A DNA stretch of 64,000 bases, from contig OU862927.1 in NCBI GenBank assembly GCA_917880885.1, forward strand, positions 21,359,450 through 21,423,449. Reading direction: 5' to 3'. This document shows positions 11,311 to 22,390 of this stretch, piece by piece. The number at the start of each line of letters is the position of its first letter. Position 1 is the first letter of the stretch. This stretch comes from Limnephilus marmoratus (taxonomy: Eukaryota > Arthropoda > Insecta > Trichoptera > Limnephilidae). A program made the translations under genes and the position numbers. The notes below the pieces were generated by a model. That model was not told the DNA's origin. It saw only the letters and a list, made by a program, of their open reading frames with translations, and made no database searches.

Positions 11311-12143
11311 TTTCATATTATTTGCACTCATTAGTGTGTGTACTTACTCAAAATGTAAAAAAGTCATTTGGAATCGGATCGCCTTATATATAAAAATATA
11401 TATATTGCAGAGTTATATTGTAATCCCTGAGATAAAAAAAATGTTTTCTTCTGAATTTTTCAAAATTGTTAAAAAATCTTCCGTTTAAATTTAAAAAAAA
11501 ACTTTGACATCTAATTTACAATTTATTTTCCGGAAAAGAGCTAAGTGAAGACTTGATAACAGGCTAACTACATAAATATGATCTCCACATTATCTCTAGA
11601 AGGTAAAATAAATTAAAATTAGGAAAGAAGTGAACTGAAAAACTTTAATATGCCAACTTATTGGTAAAATACTATAAAAATAAAATAATTCTACAAAATT
11701 AATCACAAATCCTAAGAAAACAGAACCAATAAATTTATGACGGATGTAAATAGAGTGAAATATCCAAGAAAAGCGAATAATATTGTTGAAGTTTGGATTC
11801 TCAGAGTTCTTGTAAGACTATTTTAAAATTTATAAAATTGTCTCTCTCTTTCAAAAGAGCGTCTACTAGCTAATATACATATTTTAATTTGAAACTACCT
11901 CATCTTTACGCCAACTAATATTCTCTCTGTATTTCGCAGGGGTACCTGGAGAGGATAGAGTCCCATTCAATTCTTCACTGGCGAACCCTTATTTCTTCAT
12001 ATTTATTATTATATCTTCTCCTAGACAGGTACCTACTTATCTGTTATTCCAACTCTTTGGTTGATTGTGTTATATTTCTTTAAAAATAAAAATAATGTTG
12101 GTAGTTCTTTGTCGAAGTATGATTTGATTAAAATTGACGGAAG
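11311..12143. other. No gene seen
   Basis: AT-rich sequence without a supportable ORF or repeat. Confidence 0.4.
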
Positions 12144-12146
12144 TTG

Positions 12147-12217
12147 ACAGGGCGAATTAGCTCGGTAGTCAGAGCAATGCCGGGGCAAGGCGGAGGCCTT
12201 GAGTTTAAATCCCAGAT
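12147..12217 (+). mobile_element. tRNA-like SINE head
   Basis: GCGAATTAGCTCGGTAGTCA resembles an A box (TAGCTCGGT). AGTTTAAATCCC, 35 bp further on, resembles a B box. The D-arm and T-arm are recognisable, but the anticodon arm (CCGGGGCAAGGCGGAGG) is poor and no 3' acceptor pairing is seen. It is therefore called a tRNA-derived repeat head rather than a tRNA. Confidence 0.5.
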
Positions 12218-14204
12218 GCAATTAAATCCTTTTCTGTTTCACATTTTTCGCTTCAGGTTGAACCCTTACAAAACACGCGCTATTTTCAGTCTACACAAAT
12301 TCACTTGTGGGGGACCTAGGCCCCCCATGAATTTATGCTTCATAAAAATAGAAATAAGCACTTTTTTAGGATTTATTTATTTAAAATTAATGAAAGACGT
12401 ATAATAAATACAAGAAAACTAGTTTATTACATTTTTTAACAAGCATGTGACATTTAAAGGAATTTCAAGCGGAGTCATCTCATTTTCGATCGCGTAGGAC
12501 CTTGTCAAATGCACAATAATATTATGCGCTCGAACTCGTGACCGCAAGGGCGGTGTTTTTCCCCATTTATACCTGTTTTGCCATTAAATGCATTAGAGCT
12601 ACTGTCACTCAGATTTGCATTATCCACTCTATCACATCCTGAGACACCGGTGCATAAAAATGTAATCAAGAATTTTTATTACATAAGTGGGAGACAAAAG
12701 GAGGACAGAAAAAACCAACAAACATCGCGATCTTTCGGGCGATACTAAGAATACACGGAGCCACAAGCGCATAAGGCTTAAAATAAAAGAAATATTTGCG
12801 ATAACCTGCTTGGTGGGGGACTCTACTCCCCCGCGAGTATTGTGAAGGGTAATATTGTCTTCGATTATTGAATCAAAGTTTTGATCATTTCAGCGTTCCA
12901 AAATATTCCAAGTAATATGAACATACGATTCAGACAACCATGAATTTATTTCAGGTTGATTTTTTTCTCTCCGCGACACTTTATTATTCAACGGAATCCA
13001 CAATTTTAGTTGTGGGGACAGAAAAAAGATGTAAGAAAAACATTAATCACGGTGTGGTACTTAATCTGTCAGTGCGTTTGGACGTGAGGAAGGTTTTTCT
13101 TTAAAAGTGAAAAGTTAAAATCCTCTTACACAAGGTCACTGCGGATCATGCGGAATATTCAACAAATATTGTTATTTTTAATAAATATTCGGTGAGTTGT
13201 ATTTACTTTCAAACCATGACTATATTTTCGAAAACAACAACTATGTTTATTTATCTACAGAAAATAGAAATATTGCTAGTGAATAAATTATAAATTAGGA
13301 GAAAAAATAAAAATTGTTCGAGGTGATATTCAGTCCGCAAGTTTACACAATAATAGTTTAGTTAGTATTAAGAACATTCAAATTTTATAAACTCCAGGGA
13401 GAAATTCAAGGAAGAAAAGAGAGGGATGTAAACAAAAATACCAAAAAAATACACTCGTTTCTATAATGCGTTAGTAAAACATCGAGGTTTTGAAGGTTGT
13501 CGCGATGGATTAGCAATGAAAGCTGGGTTGGGCGTTTACACAATACAATACATAGCTACATTTACCTACATACATCTACATATATCATAGACCTTGTTCT
13601 TGTCTCTTGAATTGTCACATGTTCCTTTCCTACCCGTCCCTATCTACCTGTCATTTAACGTTACCCACAATCAGTCGTCAATCGAAACTTACCGCGTAAA
13701 CATCTCTAATATTCAGCCAGCCGCATCCGCAAACTTAATTCCGCATACTGCAAGAAAGATATCGCGACTGATCAACAGACATCAACAGTCATCAACAGAC
13801 CCAGCCGAGATAGAAGAGAAGTGCAGCGCAGTAAGTCCCTTTTCTCCTTTTCCTTTATGTGCATTCATTTTTACTCGTGCAGTGGTCTTTCATATATTTC
13901 AAAACACATAAATGGTCCTTCGATATCCGCAGGCACATACATCAAACATCTTGAGCATTTTTTACGTCTTCTAAATTTGCCGGGCTTTTGAAGTCATTAC
14001 AGAAAATGAAAACAGTTTGGAAAGATCAAAAATAATGGAAATCAACCAAACGCAAATGGAGTAAATACGCAAGGGAAAAAAATCGAAGGGGACAAGTTAA
14101 TAAATAACATGGGTTTTATGTTATCTGGCTTAGTTTGGGCAACTCTTTTTCGTGTTTGTCTTTTTCGTATAATTTATTAGTTCCCTATTTTCTTTTAATA
14201 AATA
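12218..14204. other. No gene seen
   Basis: Nearly 2 kb with only short ORFs (105 codons at 13594-13911, no domain). Small symmetrical GC patches occur, for example GGGGGACCTAGGCCCCCC at 12309-12326 and GGGGGACTCTACTCCCCC at 12814-12831. Both are short palindromes of the kind found in LINE or SINE 3' ends, but no element could be delimited. Confidence 0.4.
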
Positions 14205-14739
14205 CAGGGTGGCCCTAAACTGTGTTCGCGGTTTTTTTCGTTTTTTTTTTAATAATACGTGGGGCGGGCGCGGTGCAGGAGGTAACGTTCGACGCGCTAT
14301 TTCGTGAAATTTTTAGTCGCCATGGAGCTGTTCACGGGAGAGCAGCGCTCGTTTTGTGTTCGTGCATATTACGTTAACAATTATTCCGTGACGATTTCGA
14401 GACGAATTTACTGTGCTCATTTTGGTTTAAGAGACATTAGTCAAGCATCAAGCGCAAAGTTTATTCGGAAATAGATCAAAATGTTTGAGACAACTGGCTC
14501 AACAGTAAGATTAATTAATTAGCGTAGGGAGTGTGGCGAACCCATCGCTCAGGGAGTGGAAACACAAACCTGCAATAGCCATCCCAAGCCAAGGTGTGAG
14601 CTACCGTGCTCAGGCTGAATGTCCTGGGGAACAGCGTCACGAACGGTGCCTCCGAGAAGCAAGGTCGCATCTCGGAGTATTTAGACCTCACTCCAGCACT
14701 CAGGGCTCTGCTGGAGTGGACCTTCTATTTCCCTGGGAA

Positions 14740-15320
14740 CTCGTGGGACAAAAAAAATTGGACCATTCAAAAACTAGAGGCCTTTTGGGAACCTAGGAGT
14801 GCTGAGGGCCACCTCTGTGGATTTCCTTCCTGGGGCCGTAGGAGGAACTAAGAGGAGAAACCGTGGAGAGGTGAGCTTAGGCCACCTCCATGAACTCTTC
14901 TCTTGTGGGGCCTTTGAGGAACCAAGGGGAAGGGCACCCTTCCAGCGCGGAGCCTTTGTGGAACCAAGGAGGAGTAAAGTGGAGAGATGATGTCCTCTTC
15001 CCATGTGGGGCCTTCGAGGAACCATGTAGGAGTGAAGAGGAGAAATGAGGCCATCTTGGTGAACTCTTCCTCTGTGGGGCCTTTAGGGAACCAAGGAGGA
15101 GTGAGGAGAGATGAAGTTCTCTTCCCTCCTGGGGCCCTCGGGGAACTAAGGTGGAGTGGACTCTTCCCTTGTGGGGCCTTTAGGGAACTAATGGGAGGTA
15201 GACTCTCCGTCGTGGAGCCATCGGGGAACTAAGGAGTGGAGAGGAGAGATGAAGCCCTCTTCTGTCGTGGGGCCTTCAGGGAACCAAGGAGGAGTGAAGA
15301 GGGGAAATGAAACCTGGGAA
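14740..15320 (+). repeat. G-rich minisatellite inside the Tc1/mariner element
   Basis: Degenerate tandem array with a unit of about 55-80 bp built around TGTGGGGCCTTTAGGGAACC, then AAGGAGGAGTGAAGAGG and GAAATGA. About nine units can be followed. Unit length varies and the overlapping ORFs in both strands are by-products of the array. Confidence 0.75.
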
Positions 15321-15427
15321 GACACATTGTCAAACCAGAAGATATAGCTTCATTTCCAATGACACTCCTGGTGAACTTTATAAAAGGGGCTGGGTTACTG
15401 TCAAAGGAATGAGGTATAATGGGAGAT

Positions 15428-15545
15428 AGTAATAATAATAAAATAATAATATTTGGATGATTTATATAGCGCCGTTTTTGTGAAAAATCACCTCAAGGGC
15501 GCTGTACTGATACTTAAAATCAAAAATCTATGAAGACAATCCAAC
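15428..15545 (-). mobile_element. 3' tail of a LINE with (ATT)n end
   Basis: On the minus strand: GCGCCCTTGAGGTGATTTTT, CACAAAAACGGCGCTATATA, then AATCATCC and (ATT)n. The same ordered elements (GCGCACTTGAAGTGA...CTGCGCTATATAAATA...ATTATTATT) close the LINE at 42626-43745. It is a 5'-truncated 3' end inserted in the Tc1/mariner body. Confidence 0.6.
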
Positions 15546-15812
15546 AACAATAATTCAGTTAAAACAAAACATTGTACGGGAAATTATCGTCATCCCAGGG
15601 GAAACTTGAAACGGGAATTTTCGAATCCGCCTTAGACAATATCAACGAGCTGGTGGAACTCACTTGGGCAATATAATTTTTAAAACTTAGATAGGTATCA
15701 TTAAAATTTCCATTTATTTTAGTTTCCGAAAATGTACATAAAACATTTCTAAGTTCTAAAATTATTTATTTTTTGTTAATTGAAACTAGGTATACAGTTA
15801 AGGGCCACCCTG

Positions 15813-16032
15813 TATTTCGCAGTAAGTAGGAACCTACGAGGCACCATGTACATCATCGGTTAAGAGCTACAAATGGCCAACATATTTTTACAAATTGTAA
15901 GTTTGTAAAAAATATGTTATTTATAATAATTTTTAAAATATATAAGAACACTTGTAAAGCATGTTTGTAATACAACAAACTTTTGTTAGGTTAGATTGTG
16001 TGTTTTACAGACATGCAAACTATAATAACAGC
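15813..16032. other. Spacer
   Basis: AT-rich, with a short palindrome at 15882-15914 (AACATATTTTTACAAA...TTTGTAAAAAATATGTT). Confidence 0.4.
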
Positions 16033-16692
16033 TAAGTGACCAGCTCAGGTATGGGGGCTCCATCGAAGCCAGAGTAAAGCTAGCCTCCCAAAAACTAGGC
16101 GTACTGTACAGGGCCCGCAGATACTTTAATAGTACACAACTGCTAACCTTGTACAAATCACAAGTACGCCCCACGGTTGAATTTGGCAGCCATCTCTGGT
16201 CTGGAGCTCCAAAATACCTGAAAAATACCCTCGACTCTGTGCAGAAACGGGCGGTCCGTTTGATAGATTCTCCCATCTTAACAGACGGATTGCAATCTTT
16301 AGAGCACAGGCGTCGGGTGGGAATGCTATCCTTGTTCTAACGGTATTACAATGGAAGATGCTCCGAGGAACTAGCATCATTGATCCCTTCGGCACCGGTG
16401 CATAGTCGGGAAACACGCCTAACGCGTGCCCAACATTTGTACACGGTTGACATTTGTCACATGAGAACGGGTCATTTCTTCGACTCGTTCTTGTGTTCAA
16501 CAGCTCGGCTGTGGAATGATTTGCCGGCCTCTGTGTTTCCTCCTTCCTACAACATGGGTATCTTCAAGACCAATGTTCATTCATTCCTCTCCTCAAAAAG
16601 ACCGTCCACACAGCATCCCAGATGACATAGGCCCTGAGGGAAATTATTTTCCTCATGGCCTCCTGTGTGAAGTTAATGTAAAAAAAAAAAAA
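16033..16692 (+). mobile_element. LINE-A copy 2, 3' end
   Basis: 5'-truncated copy starting within the codons for LSDQLRYGGSIEARV and ending in about 12 A residues (16681-16692). The RT C-terminal frame is broken near 16332 (TTCTAACGG, where copy 1 has TTCTACCGG); 16380-16625 then reads SAPVHSRETR and on to RPSTQHPR. The terminal hairpin (16630-16660) has lost one pair (CCTCATGGCC). Very similar to the copy at 481-1166, so the family was active relatively recently. Confidence 0.85.
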
Positions 16693-16934
16693 CATACAAA
16701 CGAAAAAAGATGCACATGAATAGAATTTAATAATATTTTGAATACATTCAAATTAAGTGTATTTTGGATTGGACAGTGTCGTTAAGGTATTATGAATTAA
16801 TATTAATTGAAATTACTATAACAAATCTAATGATTGCAAATAATGTGCTTTCTTCTGCAATAACCGCAAATTCAATTTGAGGCGCCATTTTAATTAAATG
16901 AAAATAAATCCCTTTTTTAAAACTGTCAACACAT

Positions 16935-17074
16935 GAAAATCTCCTACAACCACCACCGTAAGTGGAAAATATTGCTTGCGTCGTGATGGAGGACTCATCC
17001 AGAAGAGGAATTGAACACACGACGCTTGGGTGGGAACCAAACACGATGATAACTCAGCCACTGACCGGTCAATA
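16935..17074 (-). mobile_element. tRNA-derived SINE, family S copy 1
   Basis: On the minus strand: GACCGGTCAGTGGCTGAGTT (A-box region) and, after a spacer, TGTTCAATTCCTCTTCTGG (B-box region), followed by the shared body GGATGAGTCCTCCATCACGA and GGAGATTTTCATG. A better copy lies at 17260-17394. The tRNA-like part has lost its pairing. Confidence 0.65.
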
Positions 17075-17194
17075 TATTATACAAAATATGAGCGCTATAC
17101 ATAACTTATTTAATCAAATTTATCAACCTGTTTCGGAAGAATAAAATGAAAATTAAAAAAATAACAAAATATAAACAATAACTAACATATATAT

Positions 17195-17213
17195 ATTTTT
17201 TTTTTTTTTTTTA
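17195..17213 (+). repeat. Poly-T run
   Basis: About 18 consecutive T after an (AT)n stretch. It lies about 45 bp beyond the body of SINE copy 2 (17260-17394); on the minus strand it reads as poly(A) and could be that SINE's tail. Confidence 0.5.
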
Positions 17214-17259
17214 AAGAAAGACAAAGATTCCCGGGTTACGAATAACCCAACAATGTTTG

Positions 17260-17394
17260 AAAATCTCCTACTACCATCACAGAAAGCCGAAAATGTTGCT
17301 TGTGTTGTGATGGAGGACTTAGCCAGCCGAGGAATCGAACACGCGACGCTCGGGTGAGACCCAAGCGCTATGCCCACTCAACCACCGACCATCA
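17260..17394 (-). mobile_element. tRNA-derived SINE, family S copy 2
   Basis: On the minus strand: ATGGTCGGTGGTTGAGTGGG (A box), CGCTTGGGTCTCACCCGAGC (anticodon-type arm), CGTGTTCGATTCCTCGGCTG (B box GTTCGATTCC), then the body CTAAGTCCTCCATCACAACA shared with copy 1. The arms look leucine/serine-like because of the long variable region, but the acceptor does not pair. Internal Pol III promoter architecture is clear. Confidence 0.75.
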
Positions 17395-17399
17395 TATAA

Positions 17400-17892
17400 A
17401 TAATATAACATATAAACACAGAGGAATTAGTACCCATAGACAAAACATATCAAAAACAGGTGATTAATTAGTTAGAGGTATCATAAAAAACCATTCCATA
17501 AAATAAAATATGAAAATCTTTTAGAATGTGTAATAATTGCTAAATAAATATATATTTAAAAAAAATGTATAATTTAACACGTGAAAGCAAGTTGTTTAAT
17601 TAAATAAAATATGTTTTAATTTATATGTGATTTTATGAAAAATTACGGTTATAATTTTGGTTTATGCACCAGATTTAAATGTCCGGGTTAAATTTTCCCC
17701 AAAAAAAAAAAAAAAAAAGGAAAAAAAGAAGGAAAAACTAAACCCTTTCACACACTTCCCCAAATGATCATCTAGTCAACCCACGCTATGCAATTGCACT
17801 ATATAAGTATTATAAATACAAAACAATACAAGAACAACATGTCAACCTACTAGAGACCAAATGGGAATATAATTCACCGACTCCAGATATTT
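17400..17892. other. No gene seen
   Basis: AT-rich, with an A-run at 17700-17718 (about 18 A, then A/G-rich) that could be a weak tail of another element. Confidence 0.35.
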
Positions 17893-18450
17893 TCATATCA
17901 GAGGGTTCGGCTCTGTGGCATTTCTAATTGAACCTATAAATCCTACTGATCCCTCAATATAAATATTTAAAAAATCCTTTGTAATCCTACATGTATTTAA
18001 AATGACTGATTTTTTCATTTTTATATACAAATTCTTTGACAAATCTAATATGCTTAAATTTTGAATCAGATTCCTAGGTATTATGCCAGTGGCCGAAATA
18101 ACAAATGGCAATATTTTTATAGTCCGAGAATGCCAAATTCTTTTAATCTCATTTCCTAAATCTGTGTATTTTCTTATTTTTTCAGAAATAGTTTTTTGAA
18201 TATTACAGGAATTTAGAATAGCTACATCAATGATATAAGTTATTTTTTTAATTTTGTCATGTAAAACTATATCAGGTCTATTATGACTAATTGTTCTGTC
18301 TGTTAGTATAGTTTTATCATAATATATTTTATAAAATTCATTTTCAAAAAATGAATTTGGTTCATATTCATAATATGGTACTATATTACGGCAGTCAATC
18401 AAGTTATGTTTAATTACCAAACTTTGGTGAATTATTTTTAAAACCTGATT
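17893..18450 (-). mobile_element. Restriction-like endonuclease end of a LINE
   Basis: A minus-strand frame of 175 codons (18420-17893). It reads HNRPDIVLHDKIKKITYIID, then VAILNSCNIQKTISEKIRKY and IKRIWHSRTIKILPFVISAT, with GIIPRNL. The order PD - (6-12 residues) - ID.A - K...KY..L - P.VIS.TG is typical of the PD-(D/E)xK restriction-like nuclease domain at the C-terminus of one class of non-LTR retrotransposons (R2/R4-type). The RT is missing. Asp in PDIV and Asp in IIDVA are present as likely catalytic acids. A 5'-truncated copy; the open frame suggests moderate age. The exact clade is inferred. Confidence 0.6.
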
Positions 18451-18493
18451 GTGCCTAAATGTATACCACTTTATTATTTTGTGTTAATTTATA

Positions 18494-19010
18494 TTAGGTC
18501 CTTACGTATGAAATTGGCGTTTTGTATGGGAGGAACATAAAGTCGATTTTTTTTAAATATAATATATTTATTTAATCAAAGTATGTACCATTGCTATCTA
18601 TGCAATTTTGCCATCTCATCGATCCCTTTACTAAAAAAACCACTCGGACGGGAATCAATAAAATCTTTGAAGGCGGTTTGGACTGCCCCATCGGAGTTGA
18701 ATTTTTTCCCTTGCAAGAAGTAATCCAAATTTCGAAAAAAATGGTTATCTGTTGGGGCAAGGTCCGGAGAGTATGATGGATGTCTTAGACATTCCAATTG
18801 AAGCTCCTCTAATTTGGTAGCCGTCTGTTGTGCAGTGTGTGGTCTAGCGTTCTAACGCGCGTTTGTTGATTTGCTTCACTCAATTCGTGAGACACCCACC
18901 TTTCAAGCCTTTTCACCTTCCCAATTTGCTTCAAGTGGATAAAAACAGTTTTATCACTAACACCGCAGCCTGCAGCTAACTCGGACGTGGTTTGCGATTT
19001 GTTTTAATTG
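18494..19010 (-). mobile_element. Internally deleted mariner (cecropia-type)
   Basis: One end is the mariner terminus TTAGGTCCTTACGTATGAAA (18494). On the minus strand from about 19010 one reads TSELAAGCGVSDKTVFIHLK, then IGKVKRLERWVSHELSEANQ, the paired-type HTH of a mariner transposase. After QTRVRT the sequence jumps directly to ARPHTAQQTATKLEELQLE and, in another frame, HPSYSPDLAPTDNHFFRNLD and the C-terminus IDSNGTYFD. The deletion removes the first two catalytic Asp residues; the third (YSPDLAPTD region) remains. The 5' TIR is not seen. Dead copy. Confidence 0.85.
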
Positions 19011-19259
19011 AATATTCCTGTTAAGAATAGAGACATCTATGAGATGATTGCTGTAGATAATCATTGATTTAATCCTGATCAGGTTATTAAGAAATAATGA
19101 ACACTAGAGACATCTAGGTAATTTTTATTGAATCCAGTTATTGATACTGGCTGGCTAGAATACGCCGCGTGACCAAGTAGGTTCCGGCAGCCGTCTTTGT
19201 TTATTATTGTTGGTTAGTGGAATATCAGATCTTATCTCCGGGTATTTTCTATTTTTTAA
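19011..19259. other. Spacer
   Basis: No feature recognised. Confidence 0.35.
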
Positions 19260-19475
19260 TAGTATAAAAAGGGTGTTGTTCAAAATAGGACCTCTCTCGC
19301 ATTAAACGATACCTAGGGTACAGTTCCCTTAATTTACAGTCGGGGTCCGGGCCAAATTATTATAAAAGTGTGGATTTCATTGTTGTAAATTCAAAGTGAT
19401 TGTAAATAAAAACGACTCCATATTAAAAAGTGTTTTACAATATAAAAAAGTCCACTACCCCGATTATGAAATGAA
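19260..19475 (-). repeat. Dispersed repeat E, copy 2
   Basis: Reverse-orientation partner of 4837-5048, with blocks CCCGGACCCCGACTG, TTAATGCGAGAGAGG and GGACTTTTTTATATTGTAAA in the same order. Diverged and interrupted by indels. Confidence 0.65.
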
Positions 19476-20052
19476 GTTGTTGATATTTTGTTTATTTTAT
19501 AAAAATTTACCACCACTCCACTAGAATGAAATGTCTTAAAATAGGGTAAATGCAAACTATTTAATGTGCATATCATTATTTTGGCCTTCTGCGTTCCCTG
19601 CAAGGCTGTTATTTATGTGGAGGATTGCCATTTAGAAGGTTTTTACACCACAGGACTTCTCTGCGGCAGCTATTATTACTATGGTAGCTGCCTGGCTCCT
19701 GGGTCCTTTAGACACCAAACGAATCTGTCTAGGATATAATGAATGGGAGGATAAATTGTATGTCCTTGGTTTAAATGATGCAGCTTTGTGCAGTTAGAAA
19801 AATTTACTATGCAATTTTGTTCACGTCGACCATCATACACTTTTAAAAAAATAAATAATTTTATCATTTATTTTGTATTTGTATTTTATTTAGTATGGAA
19901 AATCAACAGATATTTTACACTTGTAATAATAACATTAATAATATACATAGTATCCAATGACAGATTTTCACATTATTAAAATTATAATTAAAAAGGAAAA
20001 CAAAAAAGTAAGGGTCCAGTAAACGTAAGAACTTAACAAAAATATAAAAATT
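19476..20052. other. No gene seen
   Basis: AT-rich spacer without a supportable ORF. Confidence 0.4.
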
Positions 20053-21570
20053 ATGAAAATTATTCTACTTATAATCTACATAAATGAGTTATGCGAGCTA
20101 AAAGTAGGCGGAAAAATTATTACTCTTCTATTTATAATCTACATAAATGAGTTATGCGAGCTAAAAGTAGGCGGAAAAATTATTACTCTTCTATTTATAA
20201 TCTACATAAATGAGTTATGCGAGCTAAAAGTAGGCGGAAAAATTATTACTCTTCTATTTATAATCTACATAAATGAGTTATGCGAGCTAAAAGTAGGCGG
20301 AAAAATTATTACTCTTCTATTTATAATCTACATAAATGAGTTATGCGAGCTAAAAGTAGGCGGAAAAATTATTACATTCGCTGACGATACGGTAGCTATA
20401 TTTGAAGGAGACGACTGGACTCAAACACATAAACATGCTGAAATTGGAATCAAAGCAATAAAACAATGGCTTGACAAAAATCTACTTACATTAAATATAG
20501 CAAAAACTAAATACATAAGATTCAGCTCAACTATAAAAGGACAACCTAGTACATCACACACAATAAAAACACATAAGCGTAACTGTAATTCCGATAATAC
20601 TGATTCTATCTGCAATTGTGAAGTTTTGGAAAGTGTGAAAAACATCAAATATCTAGGCGTTATTATAGACAATCACCTTAAGTGGAAATATCACATCGAC
20701 AACCTCACAATAAGGGTGAGAAAATTGATTCACATATTCTTTGTATTACGAAATATAATCAAACAGCAAGACCTAAGAAAAATATATTTCGGATTATGCA
20801 ACCCCATCTTAACGTATGGTTGTATTGGTTGGGGAGCGTCAGGTAGAACAATTTTAGATCCTCTAGTGAAGGCCCAGAAATCCATAATTAGAGTCATTAT
20901 GCGCAAACCCTATAGGTTTTCTAGCGATCAGCTCTACAAAAAATTTAATGTACTTGATGTTCGCCAAAACTACATAAAAAAGGTTATTATCTTCGTACAC
21001 AAAAATCTAGAAAAACTTAATAAAATTGATCATAAATACATCACAAGAAGTCACACCAGAAAGGATCTTGTGGTCCCAGGGAGCAATACGTCGAAGTTCC
21101 AAATGACACATACATATCTGGGACCGAAATTATACAATAAAATCCCCCCAGAATTAAACATTAAAACATGCAAAATGACATCTATCGGTTCAATAATAAA
21201 TAAATGGTTGATTGGCTTAGGTAGGGTTGAGTCTGAAAAATTATTAAATAATGTCACTTAAAACTTAAACTTTTACATGATTAACTATTAAATGGCACAA
21301 CCAGTAAAATCTTAGTATACTTATAGGTATTTAATCTAAAAAAAAAAACACTTTTTTTTTTTTTGGTACAGAATATATTTTTGGCATTTTTCACCAGCAT
21401 TTGGTTCCTTAGAACGGGCAATCTGCCTAGCTAGGAACTAATATAGACAAACAAGACATAATAACACTTGTATACATTTTAATATTTACAGTTATTTTGA
21501 AATATTATTATTATGTTATATTTGCTGTATAAATGTATCTTATGTAATAAATAAATAAATAAAAAAAATA
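20053..21570 (+). mobile_element. LINE-D copy 1, RT from motif C to 3' end
   Basis: A single open frame runs from 20053 to 21261. After a repeated N-terminal part comes TFADDTVAIFEGDDW, the catalytic FADD of motif C. Then WLDKNLLTLNIAKTKYIRFS, KYLGVIIDNHLKWKYHIDNL, CNPILTYGCIGWGASG and the C-terminus LGRVESEKLLNN follow. This is the second half of a non-LTR RT; the endonuclease and motifs 0-B are lost by 5' truncation. The 3' UTR has a stem-loop around ACGGGCAATCTGCCTAG (21414-21430) and ends in (AAAT)n at about 21548-21570. Copy 2 is at 39945-42270. The intact frame suggests it is young. Confidence 0.85.
20059..20373 (+). repeat. Five tandem 63-bp units inside the RT frame
   Basis: Units at 20059-20121, 20122-20184, 20185-20247, 20248-20310 and 20311-20373; the last four are identical by eye and the first differs only at its start. 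Each encodes TLLFIIYINELCELKVGGKI plus I, the segment that normally occurs once between 'PQGS..GP' and FADD. The length is a multiple of three, so the frame stays open. Confidence 0.95.
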
Positions 21571-22210
21571 TTCAAAAAAAAAGATATGAAAACACAATAT
21601 AAACTATAATATCTGCTTATTAAATTTCAAACAGTCAGAAATCTATTCTCACTCCACAACAACAATAATAATATGAAGAAGATGACACTAATAATTTAAA
21701 TGAAAATTTGAAAGATAACAAGATAATAGGAAGTAATTTTTGACAATCTCATATTTAAAATTTCAAAATTAACAATATTATCTTCGATTATTTTTTTTCA
21801 TATTATTGGCAGCTACCTTTTTCTTTGGAAATAAGGGTTCAATGAACTGGTTTGTAACCTGGATAGTGTCTCGGATAAATATATTCGATTTTATTTAGAT
21901 AGAATACCTATTGACGTTTTTGTAAAAGTCTAAAAGAAACCTAATTTTTGTTAGAACAACTCTCTTTTTATAACTTTTGAAAATTATATTAGCCTACTCT
22001 AAAAAGAAGGTTTTTTTATCCCCCTGGTGTAGTTCCAATCATATGTGAAATTCACGCATGTGTTACTTCGTCCTGACGTCGTGCAAAATACCTACTTACA
22101 TTTGTAATTTAGAAGTCACTAATATTCCGGAACTTGTCGTTGGGTCATAAAGTATGGGTAAATAAACATACAATATTTCATGTAATAATATTCTTTTGCA
22201 AAGTTGTTAA
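21571..22210. other. No gene; shares a module with the tRNA-like cluster
   Basis: Within it, 21866-21980 (GGATAAATATATTCGATTTT, ATTGACG, AAAAGTCTAAA, AACTCTCTTTTTATAA) repeats the order found at 22633-22758, immediately upstream of a tRNA-like unit. It is a decayed copy of the same composite repeat without the tRNA-like part. Confidence 0.5.
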
Positions 22211-22314
22211 TTTTCAAATTATAATAGTTTTATATCATTGAAGAAGAAGATAATAATAATAATCTAAACGAAAATATGAAAGCGAACAAGACACAGAAAA
22301 ACAGAAAAAGATCA

Positions 22315-22390
22315 TGGTCGCAACTGGGACTCGAACCCAGAACCTCTCGTCTATCCGGGACGTGCGTTTATCAATTCCGCCCTTGCGCCC
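22315..22390 (-). repeat. tRNA-like unit T1, copy 1
   Basis: 76 nt on the minus strand. GGGCGCAA pairs with TTGCGACC except one G/A mismatch; D-arm-like GGCGGAATTGATAAACGC; anticodon-like arm CGTC-CCGGATA-GACG; T-arm CTGGGTTCGAGTCCCAG with a perfect B box. Position 33 would be C, not the near-invariant U, so a normal decoding tRNA is unlikely. A T-run follows within 10 nt. Two further copies lie at 22764 and 22994. Confidence 0.65.

Larger units (their letters stand above)
14205..15812 (+). mobile_element. Tc1/mariner-type element with DUF4817 remnant
   Basis: Bounded by TIRs CAGGGTGGCCCTAAACTGT (left) and ACAGTTAAGGGCCACCCTG (right), each next to TA, the Tc1/mariner target. From the ATG at 14322 one reads MELFTGEQRSFCVRAYYVNN, then YCAHFGL, ISQASSAKFIRK and FETTGSTVR. 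This is the helix-turn-helix N-terminal domain (DUF4817 type) of transposases common in insects. The frame stops after about 55 codons and no DDE region follows. The space is instead filled by G-rich tandem repeats and an inverted LINE tail, so the element is dead and is either internally replaced or carries insertions. Confidence 0.75.

Noticed and set aside
14533..15232. Set of 60-90-codon ORFs on both strands
   Set aside because: By-products of the G-rich tandem array inside the Tc1/mariner element.
20053..20373. CRISPR-like array (63-bp repeats)
   Set aside because: Units are contiguous without spacers, in frame with an RT, and the genome is eukaryotic.
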